In this document: positions 21,822-31,828 of the stretch, one piece after another
Position numbering within the stretch: the first letter of the stretch is position 1
Layout: every line of letters starts with the position of its first letter
Source: Colletes latitarsis
Taxonomy: Eukaryota; Arthropoda; Insecta; Hymenoptera; Colletidae
Length of the DNA: 64,000 nt
Direction: 5' to 3'
Assembly: GCF_051014445.1 (NCBI RefSeq)
Contig: NC_135141.1
Coordinates: 6,448,001-6,512,000, forward strand
Program-made: the position numbers and the translations under genes
The notes under the pieces: generated by a model
What the model was told of the DNA's origin: nothing
The model's database searches: none
What the model saw: only the letters and a program-made list of their open reading frames with translations

Positions 21822-22550
21822 TCAGTGAAAATAATAAACCAAACTACTAATTATCACAAAAGAAAAGACATAACAGAATATTTCTACCAAATCCGCGTAA
21901 AAGTACCAATCAGGCATATTATAGCTTAGAAACCACCGAAAATTACAAACGACTAATTTTGAAGGCTGCACCACTACTGGTATCAAATCTAACTTGATTG
22001 CAAAGGTCACGGACGTAAATACTATGAGATACAAACTGCCTAAGCTTATCATGACGTTACTCATGTTTCCGCGAGCTAAACTTTGATATGAAATAAAAAG
22101 TAAAAGTACAGATATAGCAATTTTAATCCATGAAAAAGTGAACAACGCATTTGACCATGTCGTCAGCCTAGTTAAGTCGATTGTTCCAAGCCAATGAGCC
22201 AACTGGCTTCCCCACATTGTTGGATTGATGGAAACATACTTTTTAACAATTTCACTATATATCTCCTGGTTAAGAGGGGCCCAATTTTTCTTGACATTTT
22301 GAACATCGAATGTTTTCTTATCTTTTTGGTTCCTGATCAAGACGGTTCGCGTGGCATTGCCTCGACAGTAAGAATCTAATCTCTGTGCTCTATTAGCGTC
22401 AAACCGCACTAGTCCGCCTTGCAAAGGCAAATATCCCTCAAATTCAACCTCAACGTCGCAGGCTTGCGCATAAGTGCTTACAATCTCTATGATCATAGTT
22501 GTTCTAAATCCAGATAACCCCGGTTCATTCGTTAGCCTAATATGGCCCAT
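21822..22550 (-). pseudogene. EVE: C-terminal part of a membrane glycoprotein with transmembrane segments
   Basis: 242-codon open frame. The N-terminal third is an ectodomain-like segment with a single-strand pattern (VEVEFEGYLPLQGGLV, RLDSYCRGNATRTVLI with an N-glycosylation site NAT). The remainder holds at least three strongly hydrophobic stretches (WIKIAISVLLLFISY, ISLGSLYLIVFTSVTFAI, FCYVFSFVIISSLVYYF), compatible with stem-anchor helices and a following membrane protein. Position upstream of the protease and helicase fits the structural-glycoprotein end of a flavi-like polyprotein. No fusion-loop motif is present in this fragment, so the fusion class cannot be judged. Confidence 0.55.
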
Positions 22551-22898
22551 AGGGCATCAACTTTCCACTAAATCGCCCATGTCTTATTTAGTTTCAATCT
22601 CAAACGTAGCAGTAGACACTTCAAGATTTAATAGCACTTCATATGCATCGCATGATACGTTGATCTAGTTTCTATATTTTGAGAAATCATTATGTAATAT
22701 TTGCTCGGCATCTCTCTTCTCATAATCGATTTTGTAGCTCTGCTGCGATGGGAACCAGGAATGTGCAACGTTAAAACTCTCGTTGTCAATATTAAGTGGT
22801 TGAGTAAGGTCAACACTTCCGCACAATTTATCAAGCTCTACCACTATGTCTGAACACATTACAGTTGCAACCCTTTGGGCTATAACCTTCGGGTGCAC
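22551..22898 (-). pseudogene. EVE: N-terminal-most fragment, interrupted
   Basis: Upstream continuation of the glycoprotein region in the same strand, open from 22,898 to 22,665 (contains CSDIVVELDKLCGSVDL, two Cys) and then interrupted by stops near 22,665, 22,585 and 22,562. It may be more glycoprotein ectodomain. The EVE ends at about 22,898 against LINE G. Confidence 0.45.
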
Positions 22899-23853
22899 AA
22901 GGGGAGCCGAACTACTGGTAATTGGGATGATCGTGTCGCCGCGGCGGTCCGCTCAGTGTTTTATGCCTGGGTGGACCGTAGCTGGGGAACGCCCACCTAC
23001 CGCCTGACACAGGTGCTGACCGGACACGGTGGTCTCGGTCGGTACCTGCATTAGATAGGGTGGGAGGTGACAGCTGCATGCCGTCAGTGTGAGGAGAGGG
23101 AGGACACCGCGCAGCATACGTTGGAGTTATGCCCAGCGCGGTGTTCTCGTTGGAGTAGTTGGAGCGGACCTCTCGCTGTCGGCGGTCATTCGTGCGATGG
23201 TCGACAGTGAGGAGGCATGGGCGGCCATGGCCTTATTTTGTGAAGAGGTCATGGCCACCAAGGAGTGCGTCAAAAGGGCGCGTGAGGAGATGAGGGGGGG
23301 GGCAGGCGGCGTCGCCGCCCGTAGGCCTCCTCACCACTCCCCATGGCAGGGGGAGCGCGAAGGGGTCGGTGAAGGAGTTTGTGGTGCGAGGTGAGGGGCT
23401 TTATCCCCCCATTCCCCCTCGCAGCTAGACCATCACCGTACCGGGGGCCCGTGGCAGAGGCCCCGTCTTGCGTGGGCGGCAGTCTTAGCCGGTCTCGCCG
23501 CCGTGGCTGCGATCGAGTGGGGGTCCGGTCGCGGATAGTAACAACGACATGAGTGGGGGTGACGTCGCGAGTGACCGCGCGGCCTCACCGGGGGCCAATC
23601 AGTCGCATTTGCCCCCCACTGGGGGAAGAGGATCACATTTCCTCCACCGGGAAGGACCCATAATAGAGCGTTGCGCCAACGGGGGGGTCGCGGTGGTATC
23701 GTTAGTTTGGTTCCCGTGACTCTCCCCAGATAAAGGGCGCAGGCGGTCACCGTGGTGTTTTAGCCGGTAAGAGTCCGGCACTACCCTGGCCTCCTCCCCC
23801 CTCCCCCCGGGAGCCGGGGTGTCCATGAAGATTTCACCACGTTAAAAAAAAAA
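22899..23853 (+). mobile_element. R1-clade LINE G, 5'-truncated and mutated
   Basis: Plus-strand LINE tail of a subfamily different from LINE A. Two degraded pieces of the ORF2 C-terminus are readable: a region with TYRLTQVLTGHGGLGRYLH and CRQCEEREDTAQHTLELC (about 22,985-23,140), and the final segment 23,140-23,394 (VLVGVVGADLSLSAVIRAM) after a frameshift. A 3' UTR with the TTTTAGCCGGTAAGAGTCCG block follows and the copy ends in about ten A at 23,844-23,853. I find no target duplication; the left border abuts the EVE. Confidence 0.8.
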
Positions 23854-24350
23854 GATCTCTCTTTTGTGCGTGACATAGGAGTGAACGGTCGGGGGTCCTC
23901 GTCGCTCTTGACAAGGGGCGGATTTAAGGGGGGAAAACAGTGATGGGGGGCCCCCAGGTAGGACCAGGGCCGAAGGGTCAGGTGACATGAGTGTTGTATG
24001 AGAAAGCTGTGAGTTTTCTAAATCTAGTGACCGAGAAATATCGGATAATATGTGCGAGGTGGTTAATGGCGGTGCCAGAATGGCCGATGGAGATGACATG
24101 CAAGAAGGAAAGGAATACACGAGAAGGGAGACGAGGACCGGCGACCGGCACGTTAACGAAGGCGAGAGAGGGGTGAGACACATCACGGGTGAGTACCTAG
24201 ATGTAGAAACTGTGAAAGTGCGATGTATTAAGAGGAAAAATATGAAATCGTGGGATGAAAAAGGAAAGATGCATGCATGCGCAGATGACAGCGTGACGTC
24301 ACGGCGCATGCGTGGCCGACGTCTGAGGATCTGTTAATGTAGGAAATATG
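23854..24350. other. Unassigned sequence between LINE tails
   Basis: About 500 bp of mixed composition with no recognisable protein, RNA gene or repeat border. Plus and minus frames of 60-155 codons exist but have no family features (for example a Ser/Pro-rich minus frame). It contains GATGACAGCGTGACGTCACGGCG, which includes a CRE-like TGACGTCA (24,294-24,301). It could be the 5' part of the LINE that ends at 24,905 or older intergenic DNA. Confidence 0.4.
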
Positions 24351-24905
24351 GGATGAGGACACACCACATTGGTGGGGGAGGACCTCGAAGGGAGGCCTCC
24401 GACCGGGAATGAGATAGCGAGTTGGGTGTTAGTGTGAACACGGGTGCGGAGTTAAGGGCCACGCACCCGTTTGATTGTCCAGGCGGCAGGGGAGGTGAAC
24501 CCCTACGTGGCGCGTCCCCAGGTGGCGGATAGGGGCAGCCGCTGGGATGGGATGCATGACATCTCGGAGGTCGGAGCGAAAGCTCCCGCAGACCAAACAC
24601 TGGTATGAATGCGGGTGTGAATGTGTGTGTGAGTGGCCCAGAGCATGGGATATTTACCGCGGGTTTCACCTAAGGCTGCAGGTTGACCAGTTGGCTGCGG
24701 ATGAATCCTGCGGCCAACGTGGCCACCCGGCCGGCGGCTTAGTCCCATGTCACGGGGCCGCGGGCGTTAGTGACCAGGCGCCTGCGGTTGAGTGGGAATG
24801 CGGTGGGAGGAGTGCCTCCCTCCGGGAGAGGCCTGAAAAGGCACGACGCGGCGGGGGACTCTGTGATGTCTCACTAGAGTTCCCGGTCCCTCGCCAGGCG
24901 TTTTT
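24351..24905 (+). mobile_element. R1-clade LINE H, 3'-UTR fragment (F subfamily)
   Basis: Closely matches the 3' region of LINE F (42,960-43,440): shared blocks include GTGAACCCCTACGTGGCGCG, GCTGCAGGTTGACC and GACGCGGCGGGGGACTC. It is cut off at about 24,900, before the GGTGACC...poly(A) part seen in LINE F, and continues directly into Gypsy-1 coding sequence. It is therefore truncated at both ends. Confidence 0.7.
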
Positions 24906-25547
24906 TGCTGCAGAAAAATAACGAAGATCAGCGTTTTCATCCGGTATATTATTCTAGCGGCAAAACAACATCGAGCGAAGTAAAATATGCGAGTTATGAG
25001 CTAGAAGTTCTTGCGATCGTGAAAGCGTTGAAGAAATTCCGGGTATATTTATTAGGCATTACATTTGTAATAGTTACGGATTGTCGCGCTTTTGATCTTA
25101 CAATGGGGAAAAAGGATCTCTGCGTGCGTGTTGCAACGTGAGCGTCGTTGCTTGAAGAATTCAGTTACTGCATCGAGCATCGTCGTCATGTGGATGCGCT
25201 TAGCAGAAATCCACTTGCCACGTGTTTTGAGATTAATGAGTCTGACAGCGGATTGACAGTTCGACTACGGAAAGCTCAAGACGATGACGATGCCGTGCGT
25301 AAACTTCGGAACTTAGTGCGAAAAGGCAAAACTGAGGACTATGTTATGCGTGGCGGTCTCGCTTACAGGCAATTCAACGGGGACTTTTAGCTTGTCGTGC
25401 CACAGAAGATGCAAACGTAAGCTATAAGACGAGCTCATGAGTGTGGGCATTTCGCTACTAGAAAAACCGAAGCTCTAATACGAAGAGACTATTGGATACC
25501 GAATTTACGACAAAGAGTGGAAAAAGTCGTTCAAAATTGTATAACGT
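24906..25547 (+). pseudogene. Gypsy-1 pol: RNase H end and integrase zinc finger
   Basis: RNase H C-terminal half is readable as HPVYYSSGKTTSSEVKYA, YELEVLAIVKALKKF and FVIVTDCRAF, the usual Gypsy layout. The tether region (VDALSRNP) and the integrase HHCC zinc-binding segment (AHECGHFATRKTEALI ... VQNC) follow. Stops at about 25,141 and 25,388 and a frameshift break the frame. The insertion point of the solo LTR lies between the two Cys codons of the zinc finger. Confidence 0.85.
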
Positions 25548-26380
25548 TGTAACGCGAATATCCTACCCGGAACTGCGAACCAAGCACCGTCGCGGCCGAG
25601 TCCCCGCGACCGGTGGTTCCCCGCGCGGCCGCTAGGCATCCGCAACTTCTCGCAACTAATTACGCGCCGCGCGGGTATTAATACCGAGCCACCGGCCGGA
25701 TTCAGGGGACTCGTGTCTTGCTCGTCGAAGCCAGATTTAGTGGCGAGAGATTGCGTACGAACCACTACGGATCTACACGAGCTCCGCTTTTTGGAAACAC
25801 GAGAGTGCGAGGGGCACTCTCGCGACCAATCCGCCGAACCTCCCGTAACCTTGGATACTGGGTCGAACCTCTCCTAGATCTCCTACCCTGGCCCTACCGA
25901 CATCGCGGCCTCGTAGCAGCGTAGGTAGGGTATTGCCTGACTCCGCACCCACTGTGGCCTCCGACCGACACTGCACCTCCAATAACCCTGGATACTGGGT
26001 GAAACCTATCCCACCGTGCCCAGCCTGGCCCGACCGACATCGCGGCCTCGTAGCAGCGTAGGTAGGGTATTGTATGTCTTCTCCCCTCCGCTGAGCGCCC
26101 GAACGCTCACACCGCCGAGCAATCGCTCGCAGCACCGTTCTTGCTGAGCGACCGACCGCTCATTGCGCTGTACTCGTCGAGCGATCGACCGCTCACCGCG
26201 CCGTCTTCCGTAGTCGTAAGATTTGTACCATTACACTAAGTTAGTAATAAATACGTTTTAAACCGACAACCCAGCCTACGTCACTCACCGCAACGAACCC
26301 TCGACCGCCGACTGAGTCGGCACACGCCACCTTCCTCCGCGTCCCCTTCGAACCAGACCGTCTACGGGGGAACGGTCACA
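25548..26380 (+). mobile_element. Solo LTR (833 bp) inside Gypsy-1 integrase
   Basis: Starts TGTAACGCGAATATCC and ends AACGGTCACA. The host element continues on both sides in the middle of the integrase zinc finger, with ACGT before and GCGT after, compatible with a 4-bp duplication that has one change. Inside are an AATAAATAC polyadenylation-type signal near 26,251 and an imperfect ~135-bp tandem duplication (the block ending CGTAGCAGCGTAGGTAGGGTATTG occurs near 25,910-25,937 and 26,045-26,072). No coding content. Confidence 0.75.
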
Positions 26381-27343
26381 GCGTGTATTCTTGCAGAAAG
26401 AAAGCACGGCAAACAAGAATGTTTGTTGAATCCGATTGAGAAGGGTAGTGTTCCATTGGATACGTTGCATATCGACCATCTCGGACCCCTTCCATCCACA
26501 AAGAAGTCGTATCAACACATTTTTGTAATAGTCGACGCTTTCTCAAAATTTACGTAGCTCTATGCAACCAAGACGACGGGTACTGCAGAAGTACTGATGC
26601 GATTGAAGAGACAGGCTTTGGTTTCCTGTAATCCACGGAAGATCATCGCCGATATAGGTGCTGCGTTCAGGGCGAATGAATTTAAGCAGTATTGCCGCGA
26701 CGAGAACATAGAACTTTCGTTAATTACTGCAGGTGTTCCGAGGGCCAATGGTCAAGTTGAGCGACTTAACAGAACATTGATATCATTATTGACTAAATTG
26801 TCTGCTCCAAAACCCTGTGATTGGTATAAAAATCTTGAAGTCGCCCAACAATGTTTAAATTCAACTGTGCATCAGAGCATTGGGACATCACCATTCCATC
26901 TCCTTTTCGGAACTCATCCAAGACTGAAGAACTACTCGGATATCAAAGAACTGCTTCATAAGGAATGGATAGCGACGTTTCAAGAAGAGAGAGATTAATT
27001 ACGAGTGCAGGCAAGCGAAAGTATTGCGAAAGTGCAGCAGGAGAATAAACGAGCATTTGACAAAGGTAGGCGAAAGGCAAGGGCTTATTGCGAAGATGAC
27101 TTGGTTGCCATTAAGCGAACTCAACGAGGTCCGGGTCTTAAGATGGCTCATAAATGCCTTGGGCCCTATGAGGTAATTCGAGTTCTTCGCAATCAGCGTT
27201 ATTTAGTACAGAAGATTGGCGAAGAAGAAGGTCCTCAACAGACCTCTACATCTGCAGATTTCATGAAGTTGTGGATCAGCAGTGAAAGCGAAGAATCAGC
27301 GAAAGAAGAAAATAACGAGGTTGACAAAGACAATCGAGGTTGA
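26381..27343 (+). pseudogene. Gypsy-1 pol: integrase core and C-terminal domain
   Basis: DDE integrase of Gypsy type. D in LHIDHLGPLP, second D in IIADIGAAFRANEF, E in GQVERLNRTL; then the YHLLFG-like SPFHLLFGTHPRL block and a C-terminal SH3-like GPYEVIRVLRNQRYLV. Stops at about 26,556 and 26,998 split it. The second acidic motif has A where T is usual. No chromodomain is evident. Ends 47 bp before the 3' LTR, with a purine-rich GGAGTGAAGGG tract as candidate polypurine tract. Confidence 0.85.
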
Positions 27344-27389
27344 ATGTCCTAGCAGGATGGCCGAGTGTAGGAGTGAAGGGTATAGTAAA

Positions 27390-28619
27390 TGTTAAAAAGC
27401 TAATGCTTTTAACGACGAAGTCCGGATAGAGGGATCGGAATTTATTGTGGGAAGTGATTGAGACGTGTAAGATTTTCTTTTCCAAAAACTGTTTATTATA
27501 AAAATAAAAATAAAATAAACAATAATAAAACTAAAGAAAAATCTGATTTCGTTGTCCAAATAATTGCTTTCCAGGCCTCTCGTCGAATTTGGTGCGTTTA
27601 GGTAGGCCAGGGTTTCTGTGAACAGAAGAACACGGCAATGTGTTAGACACGTAAACACGTTACATGTATATTCGCCGCGTTTGTGTCCTCACGCTCCTGG
27701 CTTCGATCTGTAGGAGTCCGGCGGGATCTGTAGAAGTAAGGAGGCGAAGACCGAATGTCAAACGTCCTAAGTGGAGTGAGCCCACCTGAGGTTTACCACG
27801 TAGGTGCCTCCCTTCGGTGTCTCCTAAGCCGAACGGCAATCCCAAAGAAGTTTGGACGTTATTCGCCCACTTCTTTGTGTTTCAAACGTATATACGCTTG
27901 AAACGACCAGACAATACTGTACAAGGGGGGGTCGAACACCTTATTGGTGTATTCTCGAACCCTCCAAAATAATCAGTAAAGAAGGACTCGAAGCTCGCTT
28001 GAGAATTTCCCGAACGAAACTTCTGGATGCTCTTGTACGAATCGGAATTCGGTTCGTTTGACAAGTAAAGACTGAATTCATTTTACGCTTTTTCGAGCTT
28101 TAACGAATTCTCAGCTGTGCGAGGTCAATCAGTGGACCCGCACCAGACTGAACATCTGCTCGTTGCACCCTGTATTTAAGAACAGTCTAATCGCTTTTCT
28201 TAAGAATTTCTATCTCAAGGTTCGCTCGAGTTCTGCTCGGACACGATCGGGAGCCGATGTGTCTCTCTCAGAAGTCGTTGTAAGACTGTGCGGATTGACA
28301 GCCGAAGACGTCGCCGTGGTACACTAATTGGTCGTTCCGCTGCGCTGTCTAAATTTCGGCAGTCTATCTTTGTCTAATAATTTGCGCGCTACTCTCTCAC
28401 GATACTGACGTCATCAACACCGTTGGCACACTCGAATCGAAGGTAATGAACCGTTACCGATGCCAGAAAAACTAGTAATACACGCGTTTTTCTATCACTG
28501 CTTGCTATACAAATCCTATTAGAGATAATCTCCTTAGAATTGTACGCTAACAGGATTAACGGTAATTGCGGCCGAGAATAATCGCTCGGCATTATGCAAT
28601 CTTTAAACAGTAGTAATGC
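27390..28619 (+). repeat. Gypsy-1 3' LTR
   Basis: 1,230 bp from TGTTAAAAAGC to CTTTAAACA, same ends and nearly the same length as the solo LTR at 7,187-8,413. It begins with a hairpin GTTAAAAAGC-taat-GCTTTTAAC. A polypurine-like tract lies just upstream. The region after it (GTAGTAATGC) cannot be checked against a 5' duplication because the 5' end is lost. Confidence 0.75.
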
Positions 28620-28942
28620 AAACACGAGCGCGATTGCTGCCAGTAAATGTACGAGGACTATGCTTGTTACATGAAAACTTAAAATAAAATATTAATAAAT
28701 ATATGTTAAAAAACATATTCATATGCTTTTATGTTCTTATTACTATCAAATACCCAACAAACAGTCGAACCATAGCGTAGAGTCGATCGGTCGAGCCGTC
28801 CGAAACGGTCGAACCGCCCGAACATTCGAGCCGCCCGAGAGTTCGAATGTCTCGGGAGCCCGCTCGAGCCCGCTCGATTTTCTCTAGCTCGATCTAACGA
28901 TTCGGGCGCCCGACACATGAGACGGGCTGCACATCCCTAGTT
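28620..28942. other. Unassigned block, possibly the end of a hAT-like DNA element
   Basis: AT-rich left half, then a run of loosely repeated TCGAGCC/CCGCCCGA motifs. It ends GGGCTGCACATCCCTAG directly before BEL coding sequence; read outward-in this is CTAGGGATGTGCAGCCC, reminiscent of hAT terminal repeats. No matching opposite end and no transposase were found in the block, so this is a weak hint only. Confidence 0.25.
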
Positions 28943-29691
28943 TTGATGCATCCGCTAAGACCGATACGGGAATATCTCTGAACGATACGCTTATGGTAGG
29001 CCCGACAATTCAAGAAGATGTTTTTGCTTTAATTACGTGCTTCCGATCGCATGTATATGTACTAACCGCTGACATCGAAAAGATGTTTAGATAAGTAAGT
29101 CTGCAACCAGACGATGCAATATATCATAAAATATTATGGCGGAAAAATCCTACTGAAGCAATTAAGACATACCAATTACATACTGCCACCTATGGTACTG
29201 CATGTGCTCCATTTCTCGCAGTTTGTTGCTTAAATCAACTAGCTAGTGATAGTGAAAAATCATTTCCCTTAGCAGCAAATGCAATAAAACGCGATTTTTA
29301 TATGGACGATCTGCTAACCGGTACACAAACGCTAAACGAAGCTACAGCTTTACGTGATCACCTAGTCGAAGCCTTAAAAACGGGAGGGTTTAATTTGCAA
29401 CAATGGGCGTCGAATGAACCTTCATTAATTGCAAATTTCAAAGAGCTTGCTTCGGAAGAATTTTTATTTTTAGATATTGGAACGGTAAAAAGGACTCGCG
29501 GCATTTATTGGCGTCCACGCGATGATTCCATTAGCTATAAAGTAACTATTACTGATCAGGAATCGCAAATAACGAAACGAACTTTTTGTGGTGGTAAAAG
29601 CAAAGCTAATAATACAAGAATTGTGGAAACGCAGTGTAGAATGGGATAACACTGTTCCGTCGGATATATTATCGTTATGGAATATATATAT
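28943..29691 (+). pseudogene. BEL/Pao pol: reverse transcriptase
   Basis: RT motifs are LTADIEKMFR (first catalytic Asp), the ATYGTACAPFLAVCCLNQLA region and FYMDDLLTG, the YMDD-type catalytic box used by BEL elements. The sequence EALKTGGFNLQQWASN follows. A stop after the first motif (about 29,092) and a short deletion near 29,590 break it. The remainder (WDNTVPSDILSLWN) runs into the small solo LTR. Confidence 0.85.
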
Positions 29692-29973
29692 TGTTGCGAC
29701 GGATTGAAGACGCATCGTTGCAGCAACGTGAAGGCTGTTCCGCAACAATGTGAAGCTGCCCCTAAGAACGAGCGGAAGCGAGATCCCGTGCATTCCGGTT
29801 ACTGAGAAACCGGCAACGCCTTGAAAGAGGAGAACTACGACAGAACTCGTACAGCACAGACGTCATTAAAGCAATATTAATAAAATTCCTAGTTTGTGTT
29901 ATAAATTTGTGTTACGTTATATTTCGTGGTGTTGTTATGAGTTTATTGAGAAACGCCTTGCCCCGGCGCTACA
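29692..29973 (+). mobile_element. Solo LTR (282 bp) in the BEL element
   Basis: Starts TGTTGCGACGG, ends GCGCTACA, flanked by TA-repeat target sequence (ATATAT before, ATATAT after) consistent with a 5-bp duplication inside an AT dinucleotide run. It contains AATATTAATAAAATTCC, a plausible polyadenylation region, and no coding sequence. BEL coding resumes immediately afterwards (SQLPVLNNFVVP). Confidence 0.7.
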
Positions 29974-30561
29974 ATATATATGTCGCAATTGCCTGTACTT
30001 AATAATTTTGTGGTGCCACGCCAAATTATCGGTAATAACACACTGGAATGTCAGTTACACGGATTTTGCGATGCAAGCGAAATTGCGTACGGAGATGCCA
30101 AGAAAGGCACTACGACAAATCTAATAGCGGCAAAGTCTCGCGTAGCTCCGCTAAAAACGATCACAATTCCAAAATTGGAATTATGTGCTGCTGAATTGCT
30201 CAGCAGTCTGTATCGAACAGTCGCGGAAACATTGAAAAGGCCTTTTGAACGCGGTTCATTTTTGGTCCGATTCCACAATAGTATTAGGATGGTTAAATTC
30301 ACTACAGCACACTCTAGAAACCTTTATCGCGAACCGCGTTGCAAAAATAAAAGAGCGTACTAATGCAAAGGATTGGAAACATGTATCATCATCGGAGAAT
30401 ACCGCGAATTGTATATCTCGCGGTCAATTACCATTAGAATTTCTAGAAAATCATCTCTGGTTAAATGATCCAGCATGGTTGTCCGAATTGCCATAAAAGT
30501 GGCCCATAATACCAATCCTTACCAAAAATATACAAGGGCTTCGGGTTACGCTAGTTAGTAG
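29974..30561 (+). pseudogene. BEL/Pao pol: RNase H region
   Basis: Continuation of the BEL polyprotein: LHGFCDASEIAYG and PKLELCAAELLSS are hallmark Pao RNase H blocks, followed after a frameshift by HFWSDSTIVLGWLNS and the NPADCISRG-like segment ENTANCISRGQLP. A stop near 30,494 precedes the remaining ~70 bp before the solo LTR. Confidence 0.85.
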
Positions 30562-31828
30562 TGTTACGAGCCAGGGCCGTGCAGCGCGCGTGGCCTGCGA
30601 GTGCGAGAGAGAGTATGGAATATGGTATCAATTTGTTAGTTAGGTGCACGGACGAACCCAATGCGAAATTGGGGAGCCGCTAGGATAGTTGATAACGAGG
30701 ACGAACCTGATGCGAAATCAGGGAGCCTCTGGGATGGAGTCACGTACGGACGAACCTGGTGCGAAACCAGGAAGCCGTAGGAGGGTGAAACGTCGTGAAC
30801 GAACCCGATGCGAAATCAGGGAGTCACTAGGATTGTTGATAACGACGCAGACGAACCCAATGCGAAATCGGGGAGCTGCTAGGAGGTTGGAAGAAACGCA
30901 GACGAACTCGATGCGTATTCGAGGAGCTGCTGGGAAGTTGGATAAATCACAGACGAACCTGATGCGAAATCAGGGAGCTGTAGGATGCGGACGAACCTGA
31001 TGCGTAATCAGGGAGCCACTAGGATGGTAATAGATTGCGTGGACGAACTCGATGCGTAATCGAGGAGCCACTAGGTTGTAAGAGGTTGTATTTGGATTTG
31101 GGGATGTGTTAATTGAACTCGTAACTATGAATTATTAAATATAATATAACCCGAGCGGTAAGGTTATATTATTATGGGAACGTTTAACTAATGATAACCG
31201 CTTTATATAATTATGGGTTAAAGAAGTTGGGTAACTCTGATTTGATAATAAAAGTAGATATATTCTTAAATCAACAAATAAAATACAATTGTTTCGTGTA
31301 TCTTGTGTCGCGATCAAAGAATGATTATATTTACCTAAAAAGATCTTGCGCGGTGTTAACGCACTGGCGATGCGGGGGTATGTCAGTTGAAAGTAATGGC
31401 CGCAATAGAATTTATGCCGGTTCACGGATTCTATGTGGTATAATATTGATACAACAGGGAACTGTAGTCCGATCTCACAAATACAACTGACTAACAAAAA
31501 TCGTATACGCGTAACGAGAGTCGTGGAGTTGATACTAAGCGTGACGGTACGATTATGATCCCCCGAGTAACGAAGTCACGGGATTTATATACCGAAAAAT
31601 CTGTGTGGGGCGGATTCAAAAGTACGTTAGAAATCACCGTGTGCACTATTCTCCGAATTGTATTAATTAACGAGCTGCTCTATTCTCCGAATTGTATTAA
31701 TTAACGGGCCGCTGCATCGCGTCGGAAGTGACCCCCATTTCAAAGGTTAGATAAGTAGCAGGGCGATTTCCTAATGCACGCAAGTGGCAAGAAAAATTTG
31801 AGGAACGAAACGTTCGACATACGTAACA
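30562..31828 (+). mobile_element. Solo LTR (1,267 bp), TGTTACGAGCC family, in the BEL element
   Basis: Starts TGTTACGAGCCAGGG, ends ACATACGTAACA, flanked by GTAG on both sides (30,558-30,561 and 31,829-31,832), a 4-bp duplication. BEL pol continues on either side. Same family as the 3' LTR of Gypsy-2 (44,650-45,729). It carries the tandem hairpin array at 30,651-31,076. The small open frames within it are not genes. Confidence 0.85.
30651..31076 (+). repeat. Tandem covarying hairpin array in LTR, nine units
   Basis: Nine units starting at 30,651, 30,700, 30,749, 30,797, 30,850, 30,901, 30,952, 30,990 and 31,042. Each is GACGAA, a 6-bp arm, a GCGAA or GCGTA loop, the complementary arm, then GGAGC and often CTAGG. 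Arms found: CCCAAT/ATTGGG, CCTGAT/ATCAGG (three times), CCTGGT/ACCAGG, CTCGAT/ATCGAG, plus three units with one mispair. Spacer length is similar (about 20-25 bp) but spacer sequence is not well kept. The pattern suggests a selected RNA (or DNA) hairpin. Confidence 0.85.

Larger units (their letters stand above)
16389..22898 (-). other. Endogenous flavi-like virus element (EVE), split by an R1 LINE
   Basis: Non-retroviral RNA virus sequence on the minus strand, about 4.7 kb after removing the LINE at 19,141-20,889. Order along the coding strand: fragment 22,551-22,898, membrane-glycoprotein tail, trypsin-like domain, two unassigned Cys-containing segments, NS3-type protease, NS3-type helicase C-terminus. 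This is the structural-to-NS3 order of flaviviruses and flavi-like viruses. In-frame stops, frameshifts and a deletion in the helicase show that it is a fossil. The left border is near 16,388 and the right border near 22,898, where LINE sequence starts. Host genome integration is shown by the flanking Polinton and LINEs; assembly chimerism is unlikely because a LINE with target duplication sits inside it. Confidence 0.75.
24906..28619 (+). mobile_element. Gypsy-1 LTR retrotransposon, 5'-truncated
   Basis: Ty3/Gypsy element retaining RNase H end, integrase and 3' LTR; gag, protease, RT and 5' LTR are missing. Order of domains is canonical. It is interrupted by a complete foreign solo LTR at 25,548-26,380. 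Its own 3' LTR (27,390-28,619) is the same family as the solo LTR in the satellite (7,187-8,413). Confidence 0.9.

Noticed and set aside
24050..24337. 95-codon plus frame in the unassigned block 23,854-24,350
   Set aside because: No conserved motif, low-complexity charged composition and overlapping minus frames of equal length.
30651..31076. CRISPR-like pattern of regular repeats separated by ~20-25-bp spacers
   Set aside because: The units lie inside a eukaryotic LTR, the repeat arms vary in paired fashion, spacing is uneven (38-53 bp) and no cas gene is present.
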